From Lachnospiraceae bacterium (GTDB taxonomy: Bacteria; Bacillota; Clostridia; Lachnospirales; Lachnospiraceae): a stretch of 37,155 nt of DNA. Under the pieces are notes generated by a model. That model did not search any database. It worked only from the letters and a program-made list of their open reading frames with translations, and had not been told where the DNA came from. Shown here piece by piece: positions 1-8,725 of the stretch. Position 1 is the stretch's first letter. Every line of letters starts with the position of its first letter. Position numbers and translations under genes: made by a program. The DNA is taken from the NCBI GenBank assembly GCA_022510685.1, contig JAFLTA010000027.1:1-37155 (forward strand). Direction: 5' to 3'.

Positions 1-8
1 CCACATAA

Positions 9-43
9 CGGCGCAAAACGAAAACGTGTTTCGTTTTTCGCCG
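9..43. other. Long imperfect hairpin upstream of the transglutaminase-like gene
   Basis: Positions 9-23 and 29-43 are inverted repeats of 15 bases with a single mismatch and a 5-base loop. There is no T-run after the right arm on the plus strand; the right arm itself contains TTTTT. It may be the terminator of a gene lying left of the window, or a dispersed repeat. Nothing coding is visible in 1-112. Confidence 0.5.
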
Positions 44-112
44 CTTGACGTAATATCTCTTCTCTGCTACTCTATCATCGAAAAATAGTTTTATCCAGGA
101 AAACACACCATT

Positions 113-170
113 CCGTGTCTTCGCACTGCTTGACACAGAATGCAGGAATCAGAGCAGTGCAGAAATGAGG
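113..170 (+). promoter_or_regulatory. Structured 5' leader element, copy A
   Basis: The leader contains a GTGTC...GACAC arm pair (115-119 with 131-135) that overlaps a second pair, GCACTGC (123-129) with GCAGTGC (154-160), and it ends in the Shine-Dalgarno sequence GAAATGAGG just before the start codon at 177. The block GTGTCTTCGCACTGCTTGAC aligns with leaders at 3973-4047 (plus) and 18601-18662 (minus). The function is unknown; the position fits a 5'-UTR regulatory RNA. Confidence 0.5.
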
Positions 171-176
171 ATTCGT

Positions 177-3100
177 ATGCGAAACAAAAGAAAAATAAGT
201 TTTTTTATGGCTGTGGTATTATTTTCCTCTTCGTGTTCAATAAGCGGGACATATCCTTTACACAGCAAGGCAAGCACAACCGCTGAATATACTCAGACAG
301 CAGCCACCACCGGAGAAACTGCCGACAAAACAAAATCTGATATAACAGTAAAATATACCGAAAACAACCAATCCCGTCATTATTTTTACAACCAGTTGGA
401 AGATGGTGCAAAGGTACTTTATGAGGCTATGTATACCATGTACACAGAGGGAATATTAAAGACAGGAACTGAGGACTATGACCTGGCTTCCAACGGCTAT
501 GTAACTCAAGAACAACTACAGTCGTATGCAAACGGCAATACAAAATTGCTCTCAGATTTCGGAGCTGCCAGAGATGCCTTTTATGCTGATTACCCGGATA
601 TTTTTTATGTGGATTTTTCCTATTTTTCAATCAGAATAACAAAGGATGCTTCCGACAATTTCCATGCTTATCTCGGAACAGGAAGAAGCGATAATTATTA
701 CGTACAGGGATTTGCCAGTAAAAAACAAGTGGAAGATGCCATTGCAGAATATGAAAATAAACTTAACGAAATCGTTACAGAAGCACAAAACTTATCTGTT
801 GAGGATGGCGATAATCTCATCGCTCAACAGGTAAAATATATTCATGATACAATTATACGAAACACATCCTATCGTCTGGAAAACACATGTAAAAAAGAAA
901 ATATCGGGCATGTTAGAACAGTATACGGCACCCTTGTAAAAGGAGAAAGCGTATGCGAAGGATATTCCAGAGCAATGAAATCCGTATTAGACCGTTTGGA
1001 CATTCCCTGTGTGTTAGTTCAAGGCGTTTACCGCTCCTCAGAAAACAAATCAGAACTACATATGTGGAACTATGTAAAAGTAGACGACAGCGACAAGTGG
1101 TATGCCGTGGATTCCACAATGGACGACCCCATCTCCCGGACTGCCGGTGATAATGGATTGGATGGTTATGAATCCTCCGAGTATCTTTTAGTCGGCAAAG
1201 ATATCATGAGCCAAAGACACGTTCCCAGCGGAATTATGTCTGCAGTAAATTATGAATTTACCTATCCTGAATTAGCTATGACGAGTTGTATGTTTGAACG
1301 TATTTACAATGATAATGGGCTAACAGTGATATATAACAAGGATGGTACCTTTGAAGACATAGATGCAGGAATATTTAAAATCAGCTATGACGGAATGGGG
1401 TATGCAAAAGCCGCTGAGACGGGCAAGTATCTTCTGGGAAGGTTTCATCAGTATTATGAAGCCACAGATGAGTGGAAATACGGAGACTGGGGATACCTTT
1501 TACCGGATGTCTTTTCCGCTTTTGAAGATACCGATACTGAGATTACCATACCGGTACCCCACTGCTTATATGTAGAATTTGCAGTGACAGATATTGCACC
1601 TGGTGACTATTTGAAAGACCCTGAAAAAACCGGATTTCAGGGAGATCAGTTGTTACTACAGGCAGAAACGGGTATGATTTACAATCCCAACGGAAATTAT
1701 GTGGCGCCACCTTATATCAAAAGCGTGACTCCCGCTGTTACCTGCAGGATTAATGCAAACACTACTTACCATGTCAAAGCCGTATATGATGATATATTAC
1801 AGTTGAAGGACGAAGCAGCAGAAGCAGGATATGAAATCATAGTAACGGATCCTGGCACCACAGCAAAAGAATATTGTGAAATCAGCAATTTTAATTGGGA
1901 CGGAGAAAGCACTATAGAATTTGACTTTACACCAAGTAAAATGTGGGCCGATGATTCCATTTTCTATCAATTCCACATTACCGGACTGGTAGGCAGAAAA
2001 AGCTTAAAAACTCCAAATCCGATTACATATTTTGCATCCACACCAGGCTCCTACTGTGCATTGCGCGCTAATGGCTATAACTGGAATGTATTCGGGAAAC
2101 CTGCCCTGTTAGAAAATTCCGACCTTTCCACGATAGACTGGACTACACGGGACGGAGAAACCATCACTGGCGATATGCTAAACCGGTTGATTTTGGTGGC
2201 TGAATCCACCACAAATGCACAGACAGATGAAATGAACGAATTAATTACGGACTCTCTTTCCGAAAAAAATAAATTAATAAAAAGTGAAACCTATAATATT
2301 AATCTGACCATTTGTAAATGTATGGTAATCAAAACCGGAGAAGCCGTAAGGGTTTGTCTGGGATTCCCTGCCGGATACGGACCAAATGATGCAGGAGTCA
2401 CATTTAAGGCATATCATTTTGATAAAAATGACGCCGGAGAAATTACCGGTATGCAGGAAATCCCGTGCATTATCACCCAGTATGGGCTCCTTGTCCTATG
2501 TGATTCTTTCAGTCCTTTTGCAATTGCCGTTGTGAAGGATGAAGGCAGACAAGCAGCAGTCAAGGAAAAAACTATTATTTTATCAAACACCTTAGGTGGT
2601 AATATAACAGGGGCAGACAGTGTATTTACTCTCTCTGAAAAACAAAGCAAATCTCTCACCATTTCTGCCAATAAGGATTACGAAATTGATGAGTTGGTTG
2701 TAGGTGGTCAGATGAGCACCATTACAGATAAAAATACAATGACTGTCAAAATTAATTATGAGGATATGGCAGACGGCATAAATATAGTGGATGTTAAATT
2801 TGCAGCGAAGTCAGTCCACAAAAAGGAGCAGGAGCGCGGCGAAGAACTTGTCCATCCTGCAGCGATTCCAGCCGTAATCAAAATGTCATCAACAAGCATG
2901 ACAGTCCAAGAAAAACAGACTCTCTCCATCAAACCGGATATTGTGGAGCATGAGGGAACTCATACCTACCAATGGTATAAAGACGGAGTCCTGCTTTCGG
3001 GACAGAGAGGAAAAACTCTTACTATTGCTTCCGCCACCAAAGAAAATGCCGGGAGCTATACTTTGGCAGTAACAAATTCCGTGGACTCCGTGAGCACAAG

Positions 3101-3797
3101 AGCAATAAGTGCTGTTTGTAAAGTATCTGTTGTATCCCCTACTAACACAAACAGCTTTAGTTCCTCAACAGTTTCTAAATTAAAAGCGGTGTCCGATACA
3201 GTAAACAAGGTAAAGCTTACATGGAAAAAAACACCGGGTGCAAAGGGATATTATGTATATCGTTATAACAGCAAAAAAGCAAAGTATGTGAAACTTGCAG
3301 AAAGCACAAAGCTTACCTACACAGATAAAACATGCACGTCAGGAAAGGCCTACCGATATCGAGTGGCTGCATATAAATCAGAAAACGGCAAACGCACTCT
3401 GTCAAAAAAATCTGATGTGGTAAAAATTATTGTAAAGCCCCGGGCTTCGAAGAAAGTGTCCGGGAAACGGACTGGCAGTACGAAGATAGAACTTTCTGTC
3501 AAGAAAGTCAGCGGAGCAACAGCTTATCAGATATACCAATATGATAAAGCAACGAAAAAATATTTGCCGGCCTATAAAGCGAAAGGCAAAAAGCTTTACT
3601 GGTATCAAAAGAAAACAAAAAAATGGAAATATCTACGTAAGCTCAAATCAACAAAATCAGGCAAGATAGTGTTTGTGCTTAAGGACATGAACGCAAAAAC
3701 AGCTTATAAATTTCGCATTACCACACTGGTTTCCAAGTCGGGATATAAAACAGCAGAAAGCAAGATGAGCAAGGTGGTAAAAGTTACCTACAAATAA
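177..3797 (+). CDS. Secreted transglutaminase-like protein with Ig-like and fibronectin type III repeats
   Basis: A 1206-residue exported protein. The first ~33 residues are a basic signal peptide (RNKRK then a hydrophobic stretch). A transglutaminase-like (papain-fold) domain lies at about 215-330 with an apparent catalytic triad: Cys260 in GESVCEGYSRA, His295 in ELHMWNYV and Asp312 in WYAVDSTMDD. A long middle region has no domain I can name. Near residues 890-980 is an Ig-like module (YQWYKDG, NAGSYTLAVTN), followed by two Fn3-like modules rich in Lys and Tyr to the C-terminus. No LPxTG motif or membrane anchor is visible. Other in-frame ATGs exist at 165; I chose 177 because GAAATGAGG then sits 6 bases upstream, as at the next gene. 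It probably processes or cross-links surface peptides, but its substrate cannot be told. A terminator follows, so it is its own unit. Confidence 0.85.
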   Translation: MRNKRKISFFMAVVLFSSSCSISGTYPLHSKASTTAEYTQTAATTGETADKTKSDITVKYTENNQSRHYFYNQLEDGAKVLYEAMYTMYTEGILKTGTEDYDLASNGYVTQEQLQSYANGNTKLLSDFGAARDAFYADYPDIFYVDFSYFSIRITKDASDNFHAYLGTGRSDNYYVQGFASKKQVEDAIAEYENKLNEIVTEAQNLSVEDGDNLIAQQVKYIHDTIIRNTSYRLENTCKKENIGHVRTVYGTLVKGESVCEGYSRAMKSVLDRLDIPCVLVQGVYRSSENKSELHMWNYVKVDDSDKWYAVDSTMDDPISRTAGDNGLDGYESSEYLLVGKDIMSQRHVPSGIMSAVNYEFTYPELAMTSCMFERIYNDNGLTVIYNKDGTFEDIDAGIFKISYDGMGYAKAAETGKYLLGRFHQYYEATDEWKYGDWGYLLPDVFSAFEDTDTEITIPVPHCLYVEFAVTDIAPGDYLKDPEKTGFQGDQLLLQAETGMIYNPNGNYVAPPYIKSVTPAVTCRINANTTYHVKAVYDDILQLKDEAAEAGYEIIVTDPGTTAKEYCEISNFNWDGESTIEFDFTPSKMWADDSIFYQFHITGLVGRKSLKTPNPITYFASTPGSYCALRANGYNWNVFGKPALLENSDLSTIDWTTRDGETITGDMLNRLILVAESTTNAQTDEMNELITDSLSEKNKLIKSETYNINLTICKCMVIKTGEAVRVCLGFPAGYGPNDAGVTFKAYHFDKNDAGEITGMQEIPCIITQYGLLVLCDSFSPFAIAVVKDEGRQAAVKEKTIILSNTLGGNITGADSVFTLSEKQSKSLTISANKDYEIDELVVGGQMSTITDKNTMTVKINYEDMADGINIVDVKFAAKSVHKKEQERGEELVHPAAIPAVIKMSSTSMTVQEKQTLSIKPDIVEHEGTHTYQWYKDGVLLSGQRGKTLTIASATKENAGSYTLAVTNSVDSVSTRAISAVCKVSVVSPTNTNSFSSSTVSKLKAVSDTVNKVKLTWKKTPGAKGYYVYRYNSKKAKYVKLAESTKLTYTDKTCTSGKAYRYRVAAYKSENGKRTLSKKSDVVKIIVKPRASKKVSGKRTGSTKIELSVKKVSGATAYQIYQYDKATKKYLPAYKAKGKKLYWYQKKTKKWKYLRKLKSTKSGKIVFVLKDMNAKTAYKFRITTLVSKSGYKTAESKMSKVVKVTYK

Positions 3798-3823
3798 TTT
3801 CGGACAAGCAACATCTTAAAAAG

Positions 3824-3854
3824 CTCCGCAGGATAATACTGCGGAGTTTCTTTT
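3824..3854 (+). terminator. Rho-independent terminator after the transglutaminase-like gene
   Basis: A perfect 8-bp stem CTCCGCAG/CTGCGGAG with a 7-base loop is followed by TTTCTTTT. It separates the secreted protein gene from the BlaI promoter immediately downstream. Confidence 0.85.
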
Positions 3855-3877
3855 GAATGGATTTTTTTATGTTATAA

Positions 3878-3960
3878 GTTGACAAAGTAAACTATTCTGT
3901 GTATACTCATAATTAGTTTACAAAGTAAACCAAATTTTGAACCCTGTTTACATAGGAGAC
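3878..3960 (+). promoter_or_regulatory. blaI promoter with BlaI/MecI-type operators
   Basis: A consensus sigma-A promoter is present: TTGACA at 3879-3884, a 17-base spacer, TATACT at 3902-3907. The -35 box is embedded in GTTGACAAAGTAAAC (3878-3892). A cleaner copy, GTTTACAAAGTAAAC (GTTTAC-3-GTAAAC palindrome), lies at 3916-3930, and a degenerate third, GTTTACATAGGAGAC, at 3946-3960. Their location over and just after the promoter fits autorepression by the BlaI-family protein encoded downstream, as in known bla/mec-type circuits. Confidence 0.8.
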
Positions 3961-3972
3961 TGTAGTTATGCT

Positions 3973-4047
3973 TTGTGCCTACGCATTGTCAGACACAAAT
4001 ACGGGTTCAGCATAGTGAAGCAATAAAGTGCAACGTAGAAATGAGGT
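3973..4047 (+). promoter_or_regulatory. Structured 5' leader element, copy B
   Basis: Starts TTGTGCCTACGCATTGTCAG, continues into ACACAA, and ends GTAGAAATGAGG 4 bases before the blaI start region. The TTGTG/CACAA outer arms and the internal CGCATTG match copies A (113-170) and C (18601-18662). The ATG inside GAAATGAGG opens a 4-codon minicistron whose TGA overlaps the blaI ATG; this may be accidental. Confidence 0.45.
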
Positions 4048-4051
4048 TAAT

Positions 4052-4414
4052 ATGAACGTGACAAATAGCGAATGGTATGTCTTAAAATGCCTTTGGAACA
4101 AGTCACCCCAGACTCTCACGGAACTGACGGCACAGTTACATGATGAAATCAACTGGAGCAAAAGCACCTGCGCCACAATGGTTCGCAGAATGACGGAAAA
4201 GAAACTGATTGATTTCACACTGTCCGGCAAAACAAAACATTTTTATCCGTTGGTGGATAAAGATGTCATTGTAAAGCAAGAGACAAAGGATTTCTTAAAA
4301 CGTATTTATGACGGCAGTGTGGGGATGCTGATCAGCGGGCTCGTTCAGGCAGATGACTTAAGCGAAGAGGAAATCCGTGAATTACAGGACATATTGAAAA
4401 AAGCACAGCAATAA
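4052..4414 (+). CDS. blaI: BlaI/MecI/CopY-family transcriptional repressor
   Basis: 120 residues, the usual length of the family. The N-terminal ~75 residues form a winged helix (starts MNVTNSEWYVLKCLW, recognition region STCATMVRRMTEKKLI, wing with GKTKHFYPLV). The C-terminal half is the dimerisation region, which in family members carries the protease cleavage site. The start at 4052 is preceded by GAAATGAGG at good spacing; an upstream in-frame start at 4028 lacks such a site. The gene is followed 19 bases later by an M56 sensor protease, the normal two-gene arrangement. By family knowledge it represses its own operon until the sensor triggers its proteolysis. Palindromes suited to it overlap the promoter at 3878-3960. 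Other targets are not visible here. Confidence 0.92.
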   Translation: MNVTNSEWYVLKCLWNKSPQTLTELTAQLHDEINWSKSTCATMVRRMTEKKLIDFTLSGKTKHFYPLVDKDVIVKQETKDFLKRIYDGSVGMLISGLVQADDLSEEEIRELQDILKKAQQ

Positions 4415-4433
4415 GCAACAATAGGAGGGGACC

Positions 4434-6863
4434 ATGACACAGATAACAGAATGGTTAATCGTATCGAGTACACTGATTGTACTTGTCTTTATTTTGAGAA
4501 CACTTTTTGCAGGAAAGGTAAGATGGAAAGGAATCTATGTTCTTTGGGCACTGGTAGCGGTCAGATTACTGCTCCCGATAAACCTCATAGCTTCGCCCAT
4601 GAGTATTTTGAATTTCTTTTCCAGACCACAAACTGTAATGGAAGAAGTGAAACAGGATACATATTCACCGGTTTCAGAATCCAAAGGGACTATCCGAACG
4701 GATAATTTATCTGAAGTTACCGAATCGAAAGTAGAAAAATCGGAACATGAGCAACTAGCCGATTCGTCTTCCAATGTCAATACAAATACTGTGCCGGAAA
4801 CTACTGTACAGACACATACACATTCGAAAACACACCGTTTCGGCACATGGACACTGTTTTTTATTTGGAGCGCGGGATTTATCTTAATATTATCGACTTT
4901 TACCGTGTGCAATATTATTTTGCACTGCCGCCTTTCGCGAAACAGAAAGTATATGGAGACATTTAACGGATTGCGAGTTTACTCCTCCGATGTATTCCGG
5001 ATACCTTGTCTGCATGGCTTATTTCGCCCGGCGATTTATTTGCCGGACTCCTTTAGCAAAAATATTCCCGACGTCAGGAAAAAACAGATTTTGACCCATG
5101 AATGGGTGCATTATCGTCACGGAGATTCTTTCTGGTCTGCACTGCGCATTTTGTTACTGGCAGCATACTGGTTCCACCCACTTGTATGGGTGGCGGCAGT
5201 ATGCTCAAAAAAAGACGCAGAGCTTGCCTGTGATGAAAAAGTGATAAATCTTTTAGGAGATGACGAGCGCGTATCATACGGAACTATGCTCATTGACACA
5301 GCTGCCAATATGCGAAGCCGGATGGACCTCTATTTGACAACACCCGTCAGCAGACAGGGAAAAAGTCTCAAACATCGGATTCACGCTTTAGAAAAAAGAA
5401 ACTATTCAAAAGTAATGACATACACATTGATTTTTTCCGTATTATTAATGACGGGCACTACTTTTACCGGATGCGTGCCCGGTACCGGTAAGCAGAGCAC
5501 AAAAAATGTCACGGCTGAAAAAAAGAAGAGCATCTCGCAGTCGGTTGCTGAAAGTCTTTACGGTGACTTTTTAAAAGAGCACCAAGGCGAAAAAGATTTT
5601 TCTTATTATTCCGTCATAAGCCTGGGCGACACTTCCTGTCCGGTGCTGTTGACCAGCGACAAAATCACGGAAAAGAAATATTTAGCCGGACAATCACCTG
5701 TCTCGGTCAGCAACAACGCACGCCTATATTCTATCATAAAGAAAAAAGTGACGTATCTCGGCGATATTGCCTGTGAAGATAAGGAAGAATGGCTGCATTA
5801 TTGTAAGGGCAAGCTGATGACTACTACTCATGACAGCGTTTCGAAACAGTGGGTGGAGCCTGAGGAGGAGAAAGTCCAAACAGTAACTTACATGAGCGAT
5901 GTGGATAGCATAGGTACAGGAGGTGCTGCCGCAACTCCGTCCGATGGATGTTTTGACGAGGAATCGGAAAATCCGACAGATTCCCCGGATATCCCTCATG
6001 AGAAAGTAAAAGGTAATATATATATGAATCCCATTCGTGAAATAAATTGCAAGGGAGAAGAAATAATACTGTCTGATTCCGCAGATGCTATCTGTGACGA
6101 CGGATATGATGATATCGAACCGATAACTACTTATGATGTTTCTTATGAAGAAGATAATTACGGAGCATGGCGTAGCGATTTTGATAATTCAGATAGTGTG
6201 ATATTTTTCCGGAATACCGATGATACTATGACAGATTTTTCTACACAAAACTATCTGATGCACATACTTACAGAAAACAGTTGTCAACTATATATCGATA
6301 TAACAGGGGACGGGGTTGCAGATACGGTATCTATTGATATAAATGCCGCAAAAGGGGAATATCAAGCCGATGGGGAGGAGCTTCCTCCCTCGATACAAAT
6401 CATATCCGGCAAAACAAATGAGGTTATCTGGGAAAGCAATGCTAATGCGAGCCTGCATGCCGGTTATAACCAATTCTATTTGTATCAAAATAAACATACA
6501 TACTTGATGGAGTGGAATCCTGCATGTTGGCAGGGGTACTGTTCCTATCAATGGAAGGTCTTCAAGCTGACAGAAGACGGAAAAGTGAAAAAGATTGCTG
6601 GAAATAAAATCGAATTTGACACCAATGAGGGGAGGGTAAAGGAAAAGGACTTCGGCAAAATTGAAGCTTTTGGCAAGGAATTGAACAAATATCTTGCTGA
6701 TGCTGAACTCCTTTTAGACACTGTGCCGGACGAAACACCGGGTATTCCCGAAAACGGCACAGCTAATGAACCAATAAGAATATTTGGTGCAGAAAAAGAA
6801 GGGGAATCTTATTTTGACTATGAAACGGTCATTCGTGAGTTGAAAGCAATCTTAAACAAATAA
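4434..6863 (+). CDS. BlaR1/MecR1-like M56 membrane metalloprotease with atypical C-terminal sensor domain
   Basis: 809 residues, well above the ~600 of BlaR1. N-terminal membrane segments lie near 7-26 and 33-52, then a low-complexity polar linker (60-135), another segment near 138-162, and the zinc protease site HEWVH (222-226) with a distal Glu in DAELACDE (~263), followed by a segment around 235-256. A further hydrophobic segment near 325-345 ends in TTFTGC, then a ~460-residue, probably extracellular, region begins. That region lacks the SxxK/KTG motifs of penicillin-binding sensors and contains DITGDGVADTVSID, an acidic repeat of FG-GAP/dockerin flavour. I infer that it cleaves the neighbouring BlaI-type repressor on sensing a signal that is not obviously a beta-lactam. 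SD AGGAGGGG is close to the ATG. Confidence 0.85.
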   Translation: MTQITEWLIVSSTLIVLVFILRTLFAGKVRWKGIYVLWALVAVRLLLPINLIASPMSILNFFSRPQTVMEEVKQDTYSPVSESKGTIRTDNLSEVTESKVEKSEHEQLADSSSNVNTNTVPETTVQTHTHSKTHRFGTWTLFFIWSAGFILILSTFTVCNIILHCRLSRNRKYMETFNGLRVYSSDVFRIPCLHGLFRPAIYLPDSFSKNIPDVRKKQILTHEWVHYRHGDSFWSALRILLLAAYWFHPLVWVAAVCSKKDAELACDEKVINLLGDDERVSYGTMLIDTAANMRSRMDLYLTTPVSRQGKSLKHRIHALEKRNYSKVMTYTLIFSVLLMTGTTFTGCVPGTGKQSTKNVTAEKKKSISQSVAESLYGDFLKEHQGEKDFSYYSVISLGDTSCPVLLTSDKITEKKYLAGQSPVSVSNNARLYSIIKKKVTYLGDIACEDKEEWLHYCKGKLMTTTHDSVSKQWVEPEEEKVQTVTYMSDVDSIGTGGAAATPSDGCFDEESENPTDSPDIPHEKVKGNIYMNPIREINCKGEEIILSDSADAICDDGYDDIEPITTYDVSYEEDNYGAWRSDFDNSDSVIFFRNTDDTMTDFSTQNYLMHILTENSCQLYIDITGDGVADTVSIDINAAKGEYQADGEELPPSIQIISGKTNEVIWESNANASLHAGYNQFYLYQNKHTYLMEWNPACWQGYCSYQWKVFKLTEDGKVKKIAGNKIEFDTNEGRVKEKDFGKIEAFGKELNKYLADAELLLDTVPDETPGIPENGTANEPIRIFGAEKEGESYFDYETVIRELKAILNK

Positions 6864-6868
6864 GAAAG

Positions 6869-6979
6869 AGTTTCACAAGCGAAACTCTCCGCCAATAGCG
6901 GGTTGCTATATGCAACATATTCAAATCCCCCTAAACACTATGTTTGAACATCTGTGTTTAGGGGGATGTTTTTTAATTT
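6869..6979 (+). terminator. Hairpin array ending in a strong terminator
   Basis: GAGTTTC/GAAACTC (6869-6888) and GTTGC/GCAAC (6902-6916) precede a perfect 12-bp stem CCCCCTAAACAC/GTGTTTAGGGGG (6927-6938 with 6954-6965) followed by GTTTTTTAATTTTT. It terminates the blaI/M56 operon and may also stop minus-strand transcription leaving the fructokinase remnant. Confidence 0.88.
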
Positions 6980-7005
6980 TTCTCTCCTGTATCAATTTTC
7001 GAACC

Positions 7006-7257
7006 TCACTCTCCTCCGGCATAATTTTCTAACAGGGATACATCTATATCCTGTTCACAAAGCATCATGTCTGCACCCGGATTGCGATAAAAGGAAAAAC
7101 TGCGGTCTCCGTCGGGAGCAGCATGTACAAATGCCAGCGTTGTAGGGACTTCCTCATCCGCTATCAGATTGCGTATATCAATCCTCTGCTCTGCCAACAC
7201 ATGACAAAGCATTTCTCCCAACGCAACCACATCGAATTTGTCCGAGCAAGTCACCAT
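7006..7257 (-). pseudogene. scrK: Fructokinase (PfkB family) pseudogene with internal deletion and lost C-terminus
   Basis: The 83-residue frame starts like a fructokinase (DKFDVVALGEML) and then jumps to IDIRNLIADEEVPTTLAFVH and RSFSFYRNPGADMML. In intact PfkB fructokinases that second block lies about 50-60 residues further on, so the sugar-binding GG region is missing. The frame stops soon after, so the ATP-binding C-terminal two thirds with the GAGD catalytic motif are absent. It follows scrB by only 9 bases, the usual scrB-scrK order. I infer that it is a dead gene left by two deletions. The organism would need another fructokinase to use the fructose released by ScrB. Confidence 0.85.
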
Positions 7258-7266
7258 CCTTTCTGA

Positions 7267-8724
7267 CTAATCCAACATAACCATATACTTTTCAATATTG
7301 ACGCATGCCGTTCCATCGCAGATAAACACTATCTCCTCAGCCTCCGGCGGTGTATAAAAGATAGACGTCAAAGCCTGAACTCCATCATTTATAAACAACT
7401 CCATAGAAAATTTATCCAGTATCATACGTAGTTTCAATATTTTATCCGGATTTTTAATTTTTATTTCTCTCCGGCAAAGGGCATCGCGTGATATACCGGA
7501 ATCAGTACGGTCAAATTCAATAATCCCGGCAGAGCGGTCATAGCAAACTTTCGAACAATATTTTTCATTCTTTGCAAACTGAATGGTAAATGTCTCATAA
7601 TCACCACCCTGCAACTCGATAGACAAATCCAGCACACGACCTGACACGCCGGGTATCGTACAAGCTCCCGACAATTCCTTACCCCTGTATATTACCGGCT
7701 CCATCCGGTATTTCTCTAATTCCCTGACCGGATTTTGGTACAGCTTTCCGTTGCGAATTTCCAGCTCCCTTGGAATTGTCATCATACCATTCCATTTTTG
7801 TTTGGCAGGTTTGATATTCATTTCCCAAGACTGCATCCATGCAATCATGATTCTGCGTCCATCTTGCGTCTCCATTGTCTGAGGTGCATAAAAATCTGTG
7901 CCGTAATCCAGAGAAAGTACCTGTTCTTCCAACAAACGACAATTCCGTCTGTCATAGTTTCCAATCATGGCAATGGACTGGTTGCCATCGTAAAACTCCT
8001 TTCCATCCGCCTGCATGTTCTGTGGAGATACGATCAGCACATATTTATCATTCAAAGAGAAAAAGTCAGGGCATTCCCACATCATTCCGTATTTCCCCTG
8101 ATTATCTGCCAACACGGACACATATGTCCATGTTCTTAAGTTTTCAGACTGAAACAGCACAACTTGACCATTCTGCTGTTCATTTTTGTTACCAGCCACC
8201 AGATAATAGGTCTCATCCTCTTTCCATATTTTCGGGTCTCTGAAATCTTCCACGGAAAAGCCTTCCGGCAACTGCTCTCCCGAAATAACAGGATTGTCAT
8301 CTACCTTTTCATAGCGGATGCCATCCCCGATTGCCAGACATTGATGCTGGATAACTCCTTTAGTGCCACCCTCTTCCACTGTTTCCTGTACACCGGTATA
8401 TACCAGCACATGCCCCTCCGGAGTTTCTATGGCACTGCCGGAAAAACAACCGGCAAAGTCAAAGTCTTTATCCGGTGCCAGCGCAACCGGCAGTTCCTGC
8501 CATTTCAGGAAATCATCTGAAACGCTATGTCCCCAGTGCATTGGCCCCCAAACATCACTGTAGGGGTGATACTGATAAAACAAATGTATTTTATCCTGAT
8601 AAATTGAAAAGCCGTTAGGATCATTCATCCAACCAATCGGTGGCGTAAAATGAAATACTGGTTTTTCACTCACATCAATTCTATTTTCTTCCTGATACTG
8701 ATTTGCCTTTTCTAATTTTGTCAT
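7267..8724 (-). CDS. scrB: Sucrose-6-phosphate hydrolase / beta-fructofuranosidase (GH32)
   Basis: 485 residues, typical of bacterial GH32 enzymes. All three signatures are present: WMNDPNG (nucleophile Asp35), FRDPK (Asp163) and WECPD (acid/base Glu217), followed by a C-terminal beta-sandwich. No signal peptide, so it is cytosolic and should cleave sucrose-6-phosphate or sucrose to a glucose moiety and fructose. The start at 8724 is chosen because GGAGG lies 5 bases upstream and the GH32 alignment begins there; the long upstream extension of this frame is antisense-like sequence inside ogg. The ATG is one base after the TGA of ogg, implying translational coupling. The partner fructokinase downstream is broken. 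No PTS transporter is visible in the window. Confidence 0.92.
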   Translation of the reverse strand: MTKLEKANQYQEENRIDVSEKPVFHFTPPIGWMNDPNGFSIYQDKIHLFYQYHPYSDVWGPMHWGHSVSDDFLKWQELPVALAPDKDFDFAGCFSGSAIETPEGHVLVYTGVQETVEEGGTKGVIQHQCLAIGDGIRYEKVDDNPVISGEQLPEGFSVEDFRDPKIWKEDETYYLVAGNKNEQQNGQVVLFQSENLRTWTYVSVLADNQGKYGMMWECPDFFSLNDKYVLIVSPQNMQADGKEFYDGNQSIAMIGNYDRRNCRLLEEQVLSLDYGTDFYAPQTMETQDGRRIMIAWMQSWEMNIKPAKQKWNGMMTIPRELEIRNGKLYQNPVRELEKYRMEPVIYRGKELSGACTIPGVSGRVLDLSIELQGGDYETFTIQFAKNEKYCSKVCYDRSAGIIEFDRTDSGISRDALCRREIKIKNPDKILKLRMILDKFSMELFINDGVQALTSIFYTPPEAEEIVFICDGTACVNIEKYMVMLD

Positions 8725-8725
8725 T

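Noticed and set aside
4041-4055. Leader peptide ATG AGG TTA ATA TGA before blaI as an attenuator
   Set aside because: The ATG is part of the shared GAAATGAGG ribosome site; in copies A and in the GntR gene the same ATG is in frame with the gene, so the minicistron is not conserved.
4535-4912. 125-aa minus-strand frame rich in Cys and Val
   Set aside because: Antisense to the M56 sensor gene across its low-complexity linker, whose biased codons create the open frame.
7735-8563. Several overlapping plus-strand open frames of 60-134 aa
   Set aside because: They are antisense shadows of scrB, which has all GH32 motifs and a good start.
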